Source: Roseiarcus sp963764955
Lineage (GTDB): Bacteria > Pseudomonadota > Alphaproteobacteria > Rhizobiales > Beijerinckiaceae
Assembly (NCBI GenBank): GCA_963764955.1
Contig: CAVXVE010000048.1
Span: 31,893-95,892 of the forward strand
Direction: 5' to 3'
Length of the DNA: 64,000 nucleotides
In this document: positions 8,942-18,412 of the stretch, one piece after another
Layout of the letters: every line of letters begins with the position of its first letter
Position numbering within the stretch: the first letter of the stretch is position 1
The notes under the pieces: generated by a model
The model's input: only the letters and a program-made list of their open reading frames with translations
Databases searched by the model: none
Told to the model about the DNA's origin: nothing
Program-made: the position numbers and the translations under genes

Positions 8942-9799
8942 ATGACCGACATCAGCCTTGAGACCCTGATCGACAAGGCCTTCGAGGATCGCGCCAGGAT
9001 CACGCCCGACACCAGAGGCGAGGTGCGCGACGCGGTGGTGAAGGCGCTCGACCTGCTCGACCGCGGCAAGGCGCGGGTGGCGGAGAAGCTTCCCGGCGCC
9101 GTTGGCCCGAATTCGTGGAAGGTCAATCAGTGGCTGAAGAAAGCGGTGCTGCTTTCCTTCCGCCTCAGCGACAATACGCTGATCGAGGGCGGCCCCGGCC
9201 AGGCGACCTGGTGGGACAAGATACCCTCGAAGCTCGAGGGCTGGGACAAGAAAAGCTTCAAGGAGGCCGGCTTCCGCGCCGTTCCCGGGGCGATCGTCCG
9301 GCATTCGGCCTTCGTCGGCCGCGACGTGGTGCTGATGCCGAGCTTCGTCAATCTCGGCGCCTATGTCGACGAGAAGACCATGGTCGACACCTGGGTCACG
9401 GTCGGCTCGTGCGCGCAGATCGGCAAGAACGTGCATCTTTCGGGCGGCGTCGGGATCGGGGGCGTGCTCGAGCCCTTGCAGGCCAACCCGACCATCATCG
9501 AGGATGACTGCTTCATCGGCGCGCGCTCGGAAGTGGTCGAAGGGGTGATCGTGGGCCAAGGGTCGGTCCTGTCGATGGGGGTGTTCATCTCCGCTTCCAC
9601 CAAGGTGATCGACCGGGCGACCGGCAAGGTTCATATCGGCCACGTGCCGCCCTATTCGGTGGTCGTGCCGGGCGCGCTGCCCGGCAAGCCCCTGCCCGAC
9701 GGCTCGCCCGGCCCCTCGCTCTATTGCGCGGTGATCGTCAAGACCGTCGACGCTCAGACCCGGGCGAAGACGGGCATCAACGAGCTGCTCAGGGAGTGA
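8942..9799 (+). CDS. dapD: 2,3,4,5-tetrahydropyridine-2,6-dicarboxylate N-succinyltransferase
   Basis: A 285-residue succinyltransferase of the lysine and meso-diaminopimelate pathway. It uses succinyl-CoA and acts as a trimer with a left-handed beta-helix. The helix repeats are visible from about residue 110 (IVRHSAFVGRDVVLMPSFVNLGAYV, in parts: VVLMPSFVN, GSCAQIGKNVHLSGGVGIG, IEDDCFIGARSEVVEG). The C-terminus is VKTVDAQTRAKTGINELLR. The ATG at 8942 matches the usual family start (MTDISLETLIDKAFE); the longer open frame upstream overlaps the repeat region and was dropped. Confidence 0.95.
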   Translation: MTDISLETLIDKAFEDRARITPDTRGEVRDAVVKALDLLDRGKARVAEKLPGAVGPNSWKVNQWLKKAVLLSFRLSDNTLIEGGPGQATWWDKIPSKLEGWDKKSFKEAGFRAVPGAIVRHSAFVGRDVVLMPSFVNLGAYVDEKTMVDTWVTVGSCAQIGKNVHLSGGVGIGGVLEPLQANPTIIEDDCFIGARSEVVEGVIVGQGSVLSMGVFISASTKVIDRATGKVHIGHVPPYSVVVPGALPGKPLPDGSPGPSLYCAVIVKTVDAQTRAKTGINELLRE

Positions 9800-10059
9800 A
9801 GGACGACTGCGGCCCTCTTCGGCCTCATGGCCAGTGGGCCGGTTGTCGCCGAGAGGCTGCTGGGCGAGCGCCAGCCAAGAAGGCGCGAATTTTTTTTCGC
9901 CGCGGACGTGAATAGGCTGTTTCAAATAAAATCGAGTTTTGATGCCAAGGCGAGTAGGATTGGCTGAGGCTGCAAACGATGAGCCAGACCGGATCGACCA
10001 AACCCCTCGGGTTTGATCGGTTTCCCGTCGCCTAGGTCCAAGCCGAAAGGACCGGACAA

Positions 10060-10479
10060 ATGGACGCTGGCGCCTTTATTGCTTGGCGAAAACGCCTAGG
10101 CCTCACCGCGATAGCGGCGGCGCGGGCGCTCGGCAGCTCAAGGAATACGGTAGACGGCTACGAGAACGGGCGGCACATTCCACGCTCTATTGCGCTCGCC
10201 TGCGCAGCAATAGAGGCAAAGATAGAACCGATCGACGACGCGGGTGAGGCAATCGAACGCAAGCCTTTAGGACGGCGGGTCAATATCACCGAGCGCAAGG
10301 CGCAGGCTCTGCAACGATGCACGCTAGACCTAGCCGGTGTTCGCTGCGGCTATCCGATCAAAGTAGGGGACACTTATTATTCTTTCAACAGAGGCGGGCG
10401 GGCCTCGTTCCCGATGTGCAGCGCCTGCTACATGTTGAATTACAGCAGCGGCTCGGCACGGTTCCACGCCAGTTCATAG
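10060..10479 (+). CDS. XRE-type helix-turn-helix regulator
   Basis: A 139-residue protein with an N-terminal HTH (residues about 6-45: FIAWRKRLGL, AAARALGSSRNTVDGYENG). The C-terminal half contains four cysteines (RCTLDL, RCGYP, MCSACYML), which could be a small metal-binding domain. It is preceded by AAGGACCGG and starts with ATG. It lies convergent to the HEPN-motif gene in a patch of accessory DNA between housekeeping genes. A DNA-binding regulatory role is inferred from the HTH; the target is unknown. Confidence 0.6.
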   Translation: MDAGAFIAWRKRLGLTAIAAARALGSSRNTVDGYENGRHIPRSIALACAAIEAKIEPIDDAGEAIERKPLGRRVNITERKAQALQRCTLDLAGVRCGYPIKVGDTYYSFNRGGRASFPMCSACYMLNYSSGSARFHASS

Positions 10480-10565
10480 AGGGAAGCAAGGCGGTGATAC
10501 GGGCAGCTCGGCTCTTTCCCTTTCCTCAGGCCTCGCTCAAGCCCCTTAGAACCGCCGAACACCTC

Positions 10566-11252
10566 TTATGGTAAATCAAGATCTATCGAGGGAAATTCGG
10601 CGATAAAATTCTCGTGCATTGCGTTCAGCATATGATAAACGGATGAATACAAACACAATACCAAAACGCCCGCCTGCTCGATTTCGTTCTCAGCCAAAAG
10701 CAGGCCCTCATGGAACCTTGGAGGGCCTAGAACGGTGAAAGGGGCACCCTCTTTGTCATTACCTTGCATTACGAATGGTTTTGAATATTCAACATGGCCC
10801 ACATCGCTATGCGCGAATATTTTGTTGCGCTTAGTTATCAGCTTGTCGTGAAGCGCGCGTGTGAACTGCGAAAGTTTGATGCCAAGCGTTCCATAAGACA
10901 GTCTAGGAATGTTGCCGTCCGATTGAGAGAATGGGCGACCATAGGAAACTATTAGCGTAGTCTCATAGCAATTGAACCGTCTCAAATCAGCACGCGAATA
11001 TTCCTTCTCGAAATCAACCTCTTCGCGAATAAATGTCAAAGCACTCCTCGCGTGACTTAAATCTCGCAGTGATAGTAAGCACCGTTCAAATAGGTTGCGG
11101 TCGGCCAGAGTGGCCGGTGGCAATTTTTTCGGGTCTGGTGGTGGAAAGCATCGAACGCCGCCATAGCCTGAATTGTCGCCCGTTTTGACGTAATAGAACC
11201 ACTCCTCCGGAAACCCAAAGGAGCGTCCTGGTTGGGGCGAATTCAAGCTCAA
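10566..11252 (-). CDS. Hypothetical protein with HEPN-type Rx4-6H motif
   Basis: A 228-residue protein I cannot assign to a named family. Residues 141-150 read KRNKIFAHSD, in which R142 and H148 fit the Rx4-6H pattern of HEPN ribonuclease domains, set within predicted helices (LSQFTRALHDKLITKRNK). The rest is mixed helical with no signal peptide or membrane segment. Its base composition is lower in GC than neighbouring genes, and a REP-like hairpin follows at 11.35 kb. It could be a toxin-like or defence-associated HEPN protein or an unrelated helical protein. The motif alone is weak evidence. Confidence 0.5.
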   Translation of the reverse strand: MSLNSPQPGRSFGFPEEWFYYVKTGDNSGYGGVRCFPPPDPKKLPPATLADRNLFERCLLSLRDLSHARSALTFIREEVDFEKEYSRADLRRFNCYETTLIVSYGRPFSQSDGNIPRLSYGTLGIKLSQFTRALHDKLITKRNKIFAHSDVGHVEYSKPFVMQGNDKEGAPFTVLGPPRFHEGLLLAENEIEQAGVLVLCLYSSVYHMLNAMHENFIAEFPSIDLDLP

Positions 11253-11345
11253 TACCTTTCATCCATTTGCTTGCTAGCGACTGTATACATGCATCGAATA
11301 TCATGACCAGCGGAGCGCGGGGAGTACGGTCGGGAGTTATGGGAA

Positions 11346-11405
11346 TTACGGTGACACTTTACCAAATACCAAATTATAATTTTACATTGAGTAAAGTGTC
11401 ACCGT
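11346..11405. repeat. REP-like long hairpin (GGTGACACTTTAC)
   Basis: A perfect inverted repeat. ACGGTGACACTTTAC at 11348-11362 pairs with GTAAAGTGTCACCGT at 11391-11405, with a 28-base AT-rich loop. The sequence resembles GGTGAC-type REP units linked to IS200-like RAYT transposases. No transposase gene is nearby, so this would be a non-autonomous copy. Confidence 0.6.
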
Positions 11406-11841
11406 ATTCCCACCGTATTCCGGGACGCGTTCGTCAGGGGCCTGAGCGCCGGGGACTCAAGGCGCCGGCGCGATATCGGCGCGCGCCCTCGAGGCGAGGT
11501 CCCGGCCGTGACTTCCGCAAAAAATTTGCGTCATCTCTTTACGAAAATCAGAACTACTGGTATACCTATTCCCAATGCCCGGATTCGAGGCGCTCGCAAG
11601 CGGCGTTCGAAGACGGTCCGCGAAAGACATGCATTAGATGCATATCTTGGCCGGGCGCGAAGGGCAAAGAATTTTTTCACTTTTTTCGGTTGCAACCCTT
11701 TGAAAAGGCTCGATTCTGAAAAGTAAACGAAAGCAAAAGAAAGGAAAAGAAAGCCCTTTCAGTTTCGTTCGCTTTCGTTTTGTTTTCACATCCCATGCAT
11801 AAAACGCAAGGCTTGCGGCCCTTGGCCCGTCTTCGACGCGG
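11406..11841. other. Intergenic with purine-rich tract and imperfect dyad
   Basis: No supported gene. The stretch 11720-11790 has a purine run followed by a pyrimidine run, with AAACGAAAGC at 11725-11734 paired to GCTTTCGTTT at 11771-11780. This may be a terminator or a structured untranslated region. Confidence 0.35.
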
Positions 11842-12687
11842 TCACCAGCCCATCGCCGCCGCGACCTCCTCCCGCAGGCCGTCAGCGGTCTGGGTCTGAA
11901 GGCCGACCGCTTCCAGCGCGTGGACGGCCGCGCCGACCAGTTCGGCGTTCGAGGCGGCGCGCTCGCCGCTGGGGAGCGCGAGGTTGTTCTCGAAGCCGAC
12001 CCGCGCGTGGCCTCCGAGCAAAGCGGCTGCGGTCACGCAGGCGGTCTCGCGGCGGCCGAACGCGCATACGCTCCATGCGTGGAACCGCGGCGCCTCGGGG
12101 GCGAGAAACGGCAGGAGGTCGCGCGGGATGCCGGTGCGGGTGAGCGCGAACCGCCCGAGCACATAGAGGACGGAGAGCCTGTCGAAGGGGATCAAGCCCT
12201 GCTTCGCCATCGCCCCCAGCCGCTCCGCCTCGGCGGGGGTGTAGAGGATGATCTGCGGGTGGACGCGCATCTGCCTGAGCTTGCCGAGGAAGTCGCCGAA
12301 GTCCTTCTCGTCGGCCGTCTCAGGCGCAAGCTCGCGCAGCGCCAGCGACACCGCCTCCGGATTGGTCCTCAGCACGGCGGCCCTCTGCTCGGCGGGCGAA
12401 TAGCGGCCGAGCGACTCGCTGGTGATCTGCAGCACCAGCCGATCCCCGACCGCCTCGCAGATGCTGGCGATCGCGGCGCGATAGGCCTCCGGATCGAGGC
12501 AATGGCGCCCTTCCGCGTCGCGCACGTGCAGGTGGATCATCGAGGCGCCGCGTTCGAGGCATTCGGCGGCGGTGCGGGCGAGTTCGTCGGCGGTCAGCGG
12601 CAGCGAGGGATGGTCGGCCTTGGTCTTGCGCCCGCCATTGGGCGCAACCGCCAGCGCAACGCGTCCGCGCTTTTCGGCCAAGGTCAC
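11842..12687 (-). CDS. Beta-keto acid cleavage enzyme (DUF849/BKACE)
   Basis: A 281-residue TIM-barrel enzyme of the BKACE family (3-keto-5-aminohexanoate cleavage enzyme type). It condenses a beta-keto acid with acetyl-CoA and cleaves it to acetoacetate and a new CoA ester. Zn-ligand region MIHLHVRD (residues 50-57) and the product-site stretch LVLQITSESLGRYS are visible, as is the late HARVGFENN motif. Divergent from a class III aminotransferase 84 bases away, which suggests the two work on an amino acid-derived keto acid. The exact substrate is not known. Confidence 0.85.
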   Translation of the reverse strand: MTLAEKRGRVALAVAPNGGRKTKADHPSLPLTADELARTAAECLERGASMIHLHVRDAEGRHCLDPEAYRAAIASICEAVGDRLVLQITSESLGRYSPAEQRAAVLRTNPEAVSLALRELAPETADEKDFGDFLGKLRQMRVHPQIILYTPAEAERLGAMAKQGLIPFDRLSVLYVLGRFALTRTGIPRDLLPFLAPEAPRFHAWSVCAFGRRETACVTAAALLGGHARVGFENNLALPSGERAASNAELVGAAVHALEAVGLQTQTADGLREEVAAAMGW

Positions 12688-12771
12688 CGCATTCCGCCTT
12701 TCCGCGCCTCTCGTTGGGCGCGTAGACTGGTCCTAACCCATCCTTTAAACAACTCACCATTGTTGTCGGTC

Positions 12772-14103
12772 ATGACGCATATCCTGCACCGCGCCGCAAA
12801 CGTTGAAATGCCGGTCGCGGTTTCCGGTTCCGGCGTTGAGATCGTCGACGCTGCCGGCCGGCGCTACCTCGACGCGTCGGGCGGCGCGGCTGTCTCGTGC
12901 CTGGGCCACGGCCATGCCGAGGTCATCGCCGCCATGCGCGCCCAGCTCGACGCGCTGGCCTATGCGCATACGTCCTTTTTCACCACCGAAGCCGCCGAGC
13001 GCCTGGCCGACCGTCTGATCGAGGACGCCCCGCCCGGATTGAGCCATGTCTATCTCGTGAGCGGCGGTTCAGAGGCGATGGAGGCGGCGCTCAAGATGGC
13101 GCGCCAGTATTTTGTCGAGATCGGCCAGCCCCAGCGCCGCCATGTCATCGCGCGGCGCCAGAGCTATCACGGCAACACGCTCGGGGCGCTAGCGGTCGGC
13201 GGAAACGCTGCGCGGCGCGCCCAGTTCGAGCCGCTCTTGATCGAGGCCCATCACATCGATCCCTGCTACGCCTATCGGCTCAAGCGGGAAGACGAGAGCG
13301 ATGCGGATTATGCGGCCCGCGCCGCGCAGGCGCTGGAGGATAAGATCCTTGAGGTCGGCCCCGACCGCGTGATCGCTTTCGTGGCCGAGACCGTGGCCGG
13401 CGCCACTTTAGGCGCTGTCCCGCCGGTCGGCGATTATTTCAAGCGCATCCGGGCGATTTGCGACCGCTATGGATTGCTGCTCATACTCGACGAAGTGATG
13501 TGCGGCATGGGGCGCACCGGGACGCTGCACGCTTGCGAGCGGGAGGGGGTCGCGCCTGACCTTATGGCGGTGGCCAAGGGCCTCGGCGGCGGCTATCAGC
13601 CGATCGGCGCCGTCATGCTGACGCAGCGGATCTACCAGGCCTTCGCCAACGGCTCTGGCGCCTTTCAGCACGGCCATACCTATATGGGCCATCCCATAGC
13701 CGCGGCGGCGGCGCTTGCGGTGCAGGAGGTCATCAGGCGGGACGGGCTCATCGCCAATGTGGTGGAAATGGGCGCGCGGCTCGAGCGCGGCCTCAAGGAG
13801 CGCTTCGGTCAGCACCCGCACGTCGGCGACATTCGCGGGCGCGGCCTGTTCTGGGCGCTCGAGCTGGTCGCCGACCGCGCCAGCAAGCAGCCGTTCGCTC
13901 CGGCGGCGAAACTCCACGCGCGGGCCAAGCGCGAGGCGATGGCGCGGGGCCTGATGGTCTATCCGATGGGCGGGACGGTCGATGGGGTCAACGGCGATCA
14001 TGTCCTCTTGGCCCCTCCTTTCATCGTCGATGCGCCTCAGGTCGACGCGATCGTCGAGCGCCTTGGCGCCGCCCTCGATGCGGGTCTCCGCGATGCCCGA
14101 TAG
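12772..14103 (+). CDS. Class III PLP-dependent aminotransferase
   Basis: A 443-residue fold-type I aminotransferase of the omega-amino acid/beta-alanine-pyruvate group. The PLP lysine is in LMAVAKGLGGGYQPIGAV, the cofactor Asp in LLILDEVMCGMGRTG, and the phosphate-site Gly/Ser in SGGSEAMEAALKMARQY. The ATG at 12772 (MTHILHRAA) was chosen because the open frame further upstream is antisense to the BKACE gene. The pairing with BKACE fits a catabolic module in which the aminotransferase makes the keto acid. Confidence 0.88.
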   Translation: MTHILHRAANVEMPVAVSGSGVEIVDAAGRRYLDASGGAAVSCLGHGHAEVIAAMRAQLDALAYAHTSFFTTEAAERLADRLIEDAPPGLSHVYLVSGGSEAMEAALKMARQYFVEIGQPQRRHVIARRQSYHGNTLGALAVGGNAARRAQFEPLLIEAHHIDPCYAYRLKREDESDADYAARAAQALEDKILEVGPDRVIAFVAETVAGATLGAVPPVGDYFKRIRAICDRYGLLLILDEVMCGMGRTGTLHACEREGVAPDLMAVAKGLGGGYQPIGAVMLTQRIYQAFANGSGAFQHGHTYMGHPIAAAAALAVQEVIRRDGLIANVVEMGARLERGLKERFGQHPHVGDIRGRGLFWALELVADRASKQPFAPAAKLHARAKREAMARGLMVYPMGGTVDGVNGDHVLLAPPFIVDAPQVDAIVERLGAALDAGLRDAR

Positions 14104-14230
14104 CCCCCTGAAGGCCGCGCCCCCGCCATTAAAAGAGCGCAGTGCTTGCGGAAAGGCGGCCCCTTCCCAATATCCGGCGGTTCAACCGCCGATCTGGCGC
14201 CCCAGGGGCCGTTCGAAAGGACTTCATTCC

Positions 14231-14938
14231 GTGGCGAGATGTTTCCGATGGCCCGCGTTTCTGTTTTTTCCCGCCATCGTCGCAGCCGCGGCCTTTGCGC
14301 AGCAGGCGCCGCTCGATCTGACCTCGCCGGCTGTGGCGGCGCAAAAGTCGGCCAAGTCGTCGAAGACCCCGGCGCCCGCGCCGATCCCGGCGGACGAAGC
14401 CGTCAGGCGCGCCGACGCATGGCTCGACGCGGCCCGCGTCATGACGGCGGATTTTGTTCAGATCGGGCCGGACGGACGGCGCTCCGAGGGCGAGTTGAGC
14501 CTGGTGCGCCCGGGCCGCATGCGGTTCGAATATACCAATCCGCCGCGCTTCGAGATCGTGGCCGACGGCCGAAGCGTCGCCATCATCGACCGGAAGCTCA
14601 ATACGCAGGACGAATATTTCATCGGCCAGACGCCGCTCAAGTTTCTCCTTTCAGACCATATTGACCTGGCGCGCGACACGAGAGTCCTGAGCGTCGCCCA
14701 GGAGGGCAACGCGGTTACGATCGAGGTCGAGGATCGGGCGGCGCTCGGGGGCACCGCGCATCTTACGCTCGTCTTCGACGCCTCGACCTTTGCGTTGAAG
14801 CAATGGACGGTCATCGACGCGCAAGGTTTCCAGACGGTCGTCACTCTGTTCAACGTCGATCTGAAGAGCCAGCCGGACCCGGCGCTCTTCCACATCGACG
14901 AGGCTCCAGCCAATCAGCTTGGCAACCGAAGGCGCTGA
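14231..14938 (+). CDS. LolA-like outer-membrane lipoprotein carrier protein
   Basis: A 235-residue periplasmic protein. It starts with GTG and a signal peptide (FLFFPAIVAAAAFAQQA) followed by a Pro/Ala linker. The LolA-type beta barrel begins near residue 60: MTADFVQIGPDGRRSEGELS, RPGRMRFEYTNPPRFEIV, LSDHIDLARDT. LolA escorts lipoproteins from the LolCDE complex to the outer membrane. No lolB lies beside it. Spacing and an AAAGGA site support the GTG start. Confidence 0.85.
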   Translation: MARCFRWPAFLFFPAIVAAAAFAQQAPLDLTSPAVAAQKSAKSSKTPAPAPIPADEAVRRADAWLDAARVMTADFVQIGPDGRRSEGELSLVRPGRMRFEYTNPPRFEIVADGRSVAIIDRKLNTQDEYFIGQTPLKFLLSDHIDLARDTRVLSVAQEGNAVTIEVEDRAALGGTAHLTLVFDASTFALKQWTVIDAQGFQTVVTLFNVDLKSQPDPALFHIDEAPANQLGNRRR

Positions 14939-15042
14939 CTGCGCGCCATGAACGAAACTGCGGCCATGGATGAATTTGCCAACCCTCTTGCGCTTGTCGC
15001 CGCGGCTGGGAATGTGGCCCGGGCCATGATTCGGAGCTGCGG

Positions 15043-15850
15043 ATGACGTTTTCGATCACCACGTGGAACATCAATTCGGTGCGCCTGCGCATCGATCTGG
15101 TCGTCCGCTACCTCGCCGAGCACCAGCCGGATGTGTTGTGCCTGCAGGAGACAAAATGTCCGGACGCCAATTTTCCCCACGGCGCGTTCCGGGACGCCGG
15201 CTACCCCCATATCGCGATCAACGGGCAGAAGGGCTATCACGGGGTTGCGATCGTTTCGCGCATCCCGTTCGCCAGTTTCGCCAAACGGGACTTTTGCGCC
15301 AAGGGCGACGCCCGTCATCTGCATGTCGTCCTCGACGGCGAGGCGACATGGTCTTGAACTGCATAATTTCTACGTCCCGGCGGGCGGCGACGAGCCGGAC
15401 CCCGAGATCAACGTCAAGTTCGCCCATAAGCTTGCCTTCGTCGAGGAAATGGTCGACTGGGCCAGGCAAGACAAGCCGGGGGCGCGACCGTCTATCCTGG
15501 TCGGCGATCTCAACATCGCGCCGCTTGAGCACGACGTCTGGAGTCACAAGTCGCTTCTCAGCGTCGTGAGCCACACGCCAGTCGAAGTCGATAAATTGAA
15601 ACGGGCTCAGGCCGCGGGCCCGTGGTTCGACGCCTTGCGCAAGTTCGTGCCCGATGATCAGAAGCTGTACACTTGGTGGAGTTATCGGTCGCCGGATTGG
15701 TCAAAGGTCAACAAGGGACGGCGTCTCGACCACGTCTGGGTCAGTCCGGTTCTCGCGGACTCTGTCAAATGGATGCGCGTTCTGCGCGACGCCCGCGGCT
15801 GGGAGCGCCCGTCCGACCACGCGCCGGTCATGGTGAGACTGGCGCTTTAG
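15043..15850 (+). pseudogene. xth: Exodeoxyribonuclease III, +1 frameshift
   Basis: AP endonuclease/exonuclease III of base-excision repair. The first part runs from MTFSITTWNINSVRLR through LQETKCPD to LHVVLDGEA in one frame and would stop at 15355. The rest continues in the next frame: LELHNFYVPAGGDEPDP, LVGDLNIAPLEHDVWSH, WWSYRSPDWSKVNKGRRLDH, ERPSDHAPVMV. One extra A at 15346 explains the break; without it the protein is about 268 residues and carries all catalytic Asp, Glu, Asn and His motifs. This probably reflects a sequence error. Confidence 0.85.
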
Positions 15851-15928
15851 CGTTCGCGCTGGGCGAATGGGCTCAAGAGACCCAACCCGATTGGATGAGA
15901 GCGCCGAGAGGTTCGCCGGGGAGGGACG

Positions 15929-18295
15929 ATGGCTTGGCGTTTGATCAATTGGGCGGCGAGTTTGGTCATCGCGCTGGTCATAATCGCGACGCTCGCCGGC
16001 GGCTACCTGTTCTATCGCGCCATGCCCGCCTATTCCGGCGTCGAAAAGCTTCCGGGTCTTTCCGCCGAAGTTCGCGTGTGGCGCGACGCCTATGGCGTCC
16101 CCCACATCTTCTCCAGCTCGATGGACGATGCGGCGCGCGCGCTCGGATACATGCACGCGAGCGAGCGGATGTTCCAGATGGACATTCTGCGCCGGGTCGG
16201 TCAGGGGCGCATGGCCGAAATCCGGGGCGGCGATCTTCTCGGAGTCGACAAGTTCGTCCGCACGCTCGGCTTCTATCGAGAGGCTGAGAGCAGCTTTTCC
16301 GCGCTCTCGCCCTGGGCGCAGAAGCGCCTCGAGGCTTACGCCGAAGGCGTGAACGCCTTCCTCGCGAGCCACCCGCTCCCGCCTGAATTCCTTCTGGCCG
16401 GTGATAGCCCCGAACCGTGGAAGCCGGCCGACTCGTTGGTCATCGGGAAGATCGAGGCCTATCAGCTATCCCGGAGCTACAAGATCAAGCTTCTGCGCGC
16501 TCGCCTCGCTCGCAAGCTTGGATCGGAACAGGAAAGTTGGCTGTTTCCGAATGCAAGGCCTGGCGATCCCATCACAACCCTGCCGACCAAAAGCGATACC
16601 CACGCGAGCGGCGAGGACATCGATGAAGAGCTCGGCGCCTTGACCGGAATCGGCGAAGGCGCGTCCAACGAGTGGGTGATCGCCGGACCGCGGACGCTGA
16701 CCGGCAAGCCGATCCTCGCCAACGATCCTCATCTCGAACTCAGCGCCCCAATCCTCTGGTATTTGGCGCGGGTGGTCACGCCCGAAGGATCCGTCAAGGG
16801 CGCCACATTGCCCGGCGTCCCGGTCTTCGTGCTTGGCCAAAACGATTCGATCGCCTGGGGACTGACGACCGCGGATTCCAATGTTGAGGACCTGTTCGTA
16901 GAAACCGTCGATCCCAGCAATCCATCGAAATACATGACGCCGGACGGTCCGAAACCGTTCGATGTGCGGGTGGAAACGATCCGGGTGAAAGGAGGCGCTG
17001 ACGTCAAGCTCGTCATCCGAGCGACCCGGCACGGCCCGGTCGTATCCGACGTCAGCGCGGACGTGGCGGATTTCGCCGGCCCGGGAAAGCCGGTCGCGCT
17101 TGCCTACACCGGGCTTGGCGACCGCGACACAACGGCGGAAGCGTTTATGCGGGTCAATTCCGCTCGAAACTGGGGCGATTTTCTTGACGCTTTGCGCCTC
17201 TATCAGACCCCGACCCAGAACTTCGTCTATGCGGACCGGGCGGGCGACATCGGCTTCTTGAACCCCGGCTTGGTCCCGTTGCGGAAGTCGGGACAGGGGC
17301 TCGCTCCAGTCGACGGCGCGTCGGGCGCCTTCGACTGGACCGGGACGATCCCGTTCGATCAGTGGCCCCAACTGCACAACCCGGCCGCCGGCTTTGCGTT
17401 CAACGCCAACAACGCCGATTTTCCCGACGATCACGAACCGGTTTTCGGCCAGGACTGGGAAGAGAATTTCCGCGCCCGCCGGATCCAGCAATTCTTCGAC
17501 GCCATCGAAAAGCACAGCCTCGATACGTCGGCCGCCATGCAGGCCGACCACCTGTCTCTGGACGTCAAGGACTTGCAGCCGTTCATCGCGATGATTGCGC
17601 CATCCGACGAGCGGGCGCGGAAGGCCCAGGCGATGGTTCTGAGCTGGAATGCTGTGATGGACAAGGACCACGCCGAGCCATTGATCTACACCGCGTTCCT
17701 GAAATCGCTTCACAAAATCCTGATCGAGGATAGCACTGGGTTGCCCATGAACGAGAAAGGCCCGTTCGCCGCGGCAACCCTCGTATCGTTGATGCGCGAT
17801 CATCCTTCGTGGTGCGATTCTCCGGGCGCTCCCGATCCGGACTGCCGTAAGGCGCTGGGACGCGCCCTCGACGACGGACTTGGCTTGCTCGTCAAGCGCG
17901 ACGGCGCCGATATGACCCAGTGGCGCTGGGGCGCAGAGCACAAGGCGCTGCTGGAGCACCAGGTCTTCAGCCATGTCCCGCTCCTGGACCGTCTGAGCGA
18001 CCTAAGCGTCTCCTCTAGCGGCGGCTTCTACACCCTCGATCGGGGCGGCGGCTCCGAGACGCCCTCGGACATGCCATTCGCCCGCACCCAAGGCGGCGGG
18101 TTTCGCGGCCTCTATGATTTGGCGGACCCTGAGAAATCCCGCTTCATGATCGCGACGGGAGAGTCCGGCCATATCTTTTCGCGCCATTACGGCGACCTCG
18201 TCCCGCTGTGGAACGATGTCAAATCGATCACGCTGGCGGGATCCGAAGACCAGCTCAAGAACGCTGGGGCAAAAGAGTTCACGCTTGCGCCCTGA
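15929..18295 (+). CDS. Penicillin acylase family protein (Ntn hydrolase)
   Basis: A 788-residue precursor with one N-terminal membrane segment or signal (residues 8-28). The self-processing site is GEGASNEWVIAGPRT: Ser 246 would become the N-terminal nucleophile of the beta chain. The calcium and substrate-region stretches (ILANDPHLEL, LPGVPVFVLGQNDSIAWGLTT) are in the usual order. Members hydrolyse N-acyl groups such as acyl-homoserine lactones or beta-lactam side chains in the periplasm. The actual substrate is unknown. Confidence 0.9.
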   Translation: MAWRLINWAASLVIALVIIATLAGGYLFYRAMPAYSGVEKLPGLSAEVRVWRDAYGVPHIFSSSMDDAARALGYMHASERMFQMDILRRVGQGRMAEIRGGDLLGVDKFVRTLGFYREAESSFSALSPWAQKRLEAYAEGVNAFLASHPLPPEFLLAGDSPEPWKPADSLVIGKIEAYQLSRSYKIKLLRARLARKLGSEQESWLFPNARPGDPITTLPTKSDTHASGEDIDEELGALTGIGEGASNEWVIAGPRTLTGKPILANDPHLELSAPILWYLARVVTPEGSVKGATLPGVPVFVLGQNDSIAWGLTTADSNVEDLFVETVDPSNPSKYMTPDGPKPFDVRVETIRVKGGADVKLVIRATRHGPVVSDVSADVADFAGPGKPVALAYTGLGDRDTTAEAFMRVNSARNWGDFLDALRLYQTPTQNFVYADRAGDIGFLNPGLVPLRKSGQGLAPVDGASGAFDWTGTIPFDQWPQLHNPAAGFAFNANNADFPDDHEPVFGQDWEENFRARRIQQFFDAIEKHSLDTSAAMQADHLSLDVKDLQPFIAMIAPSDERARKAQAMVLSWNAVMDKDHAEPLIYTAFLKSLHKILIEDSTGLPMNEKGPFAAATLVSLMRDHPSWCDSPGAPDPDCRKALGRALDDGLGLLVKRDGADMTQWRWGAEHKALLEHQVFSHVPLLDRLSDLSVSSSGGFYTLDRGGGSETPSDMPFARTQGGGFRGLYDLADPEKSRFMIATGESGHIFSRHYGDLVPLWNDVKSITLAGSEDQLKNAGAKEFTLAP

Positions 18296-18412
18296 CGGTC
18301 GAATTGAAGCTAAACAGTCAGGATTGGCCTCCAAGCCCTTCAAGCGCCAGCCGCATGCTCGCCGTAATCCTGCGCTAGCCGCCGGGCGATCCAGCGGATA
18401 AAGTGACACGTG

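Noticed and set aside
11920..12771. N-terminal extension of the class III aminotransferase
   Set aside because: The extension is antisense to the BKACE gene and has no homology. The normal family start is at 12772.
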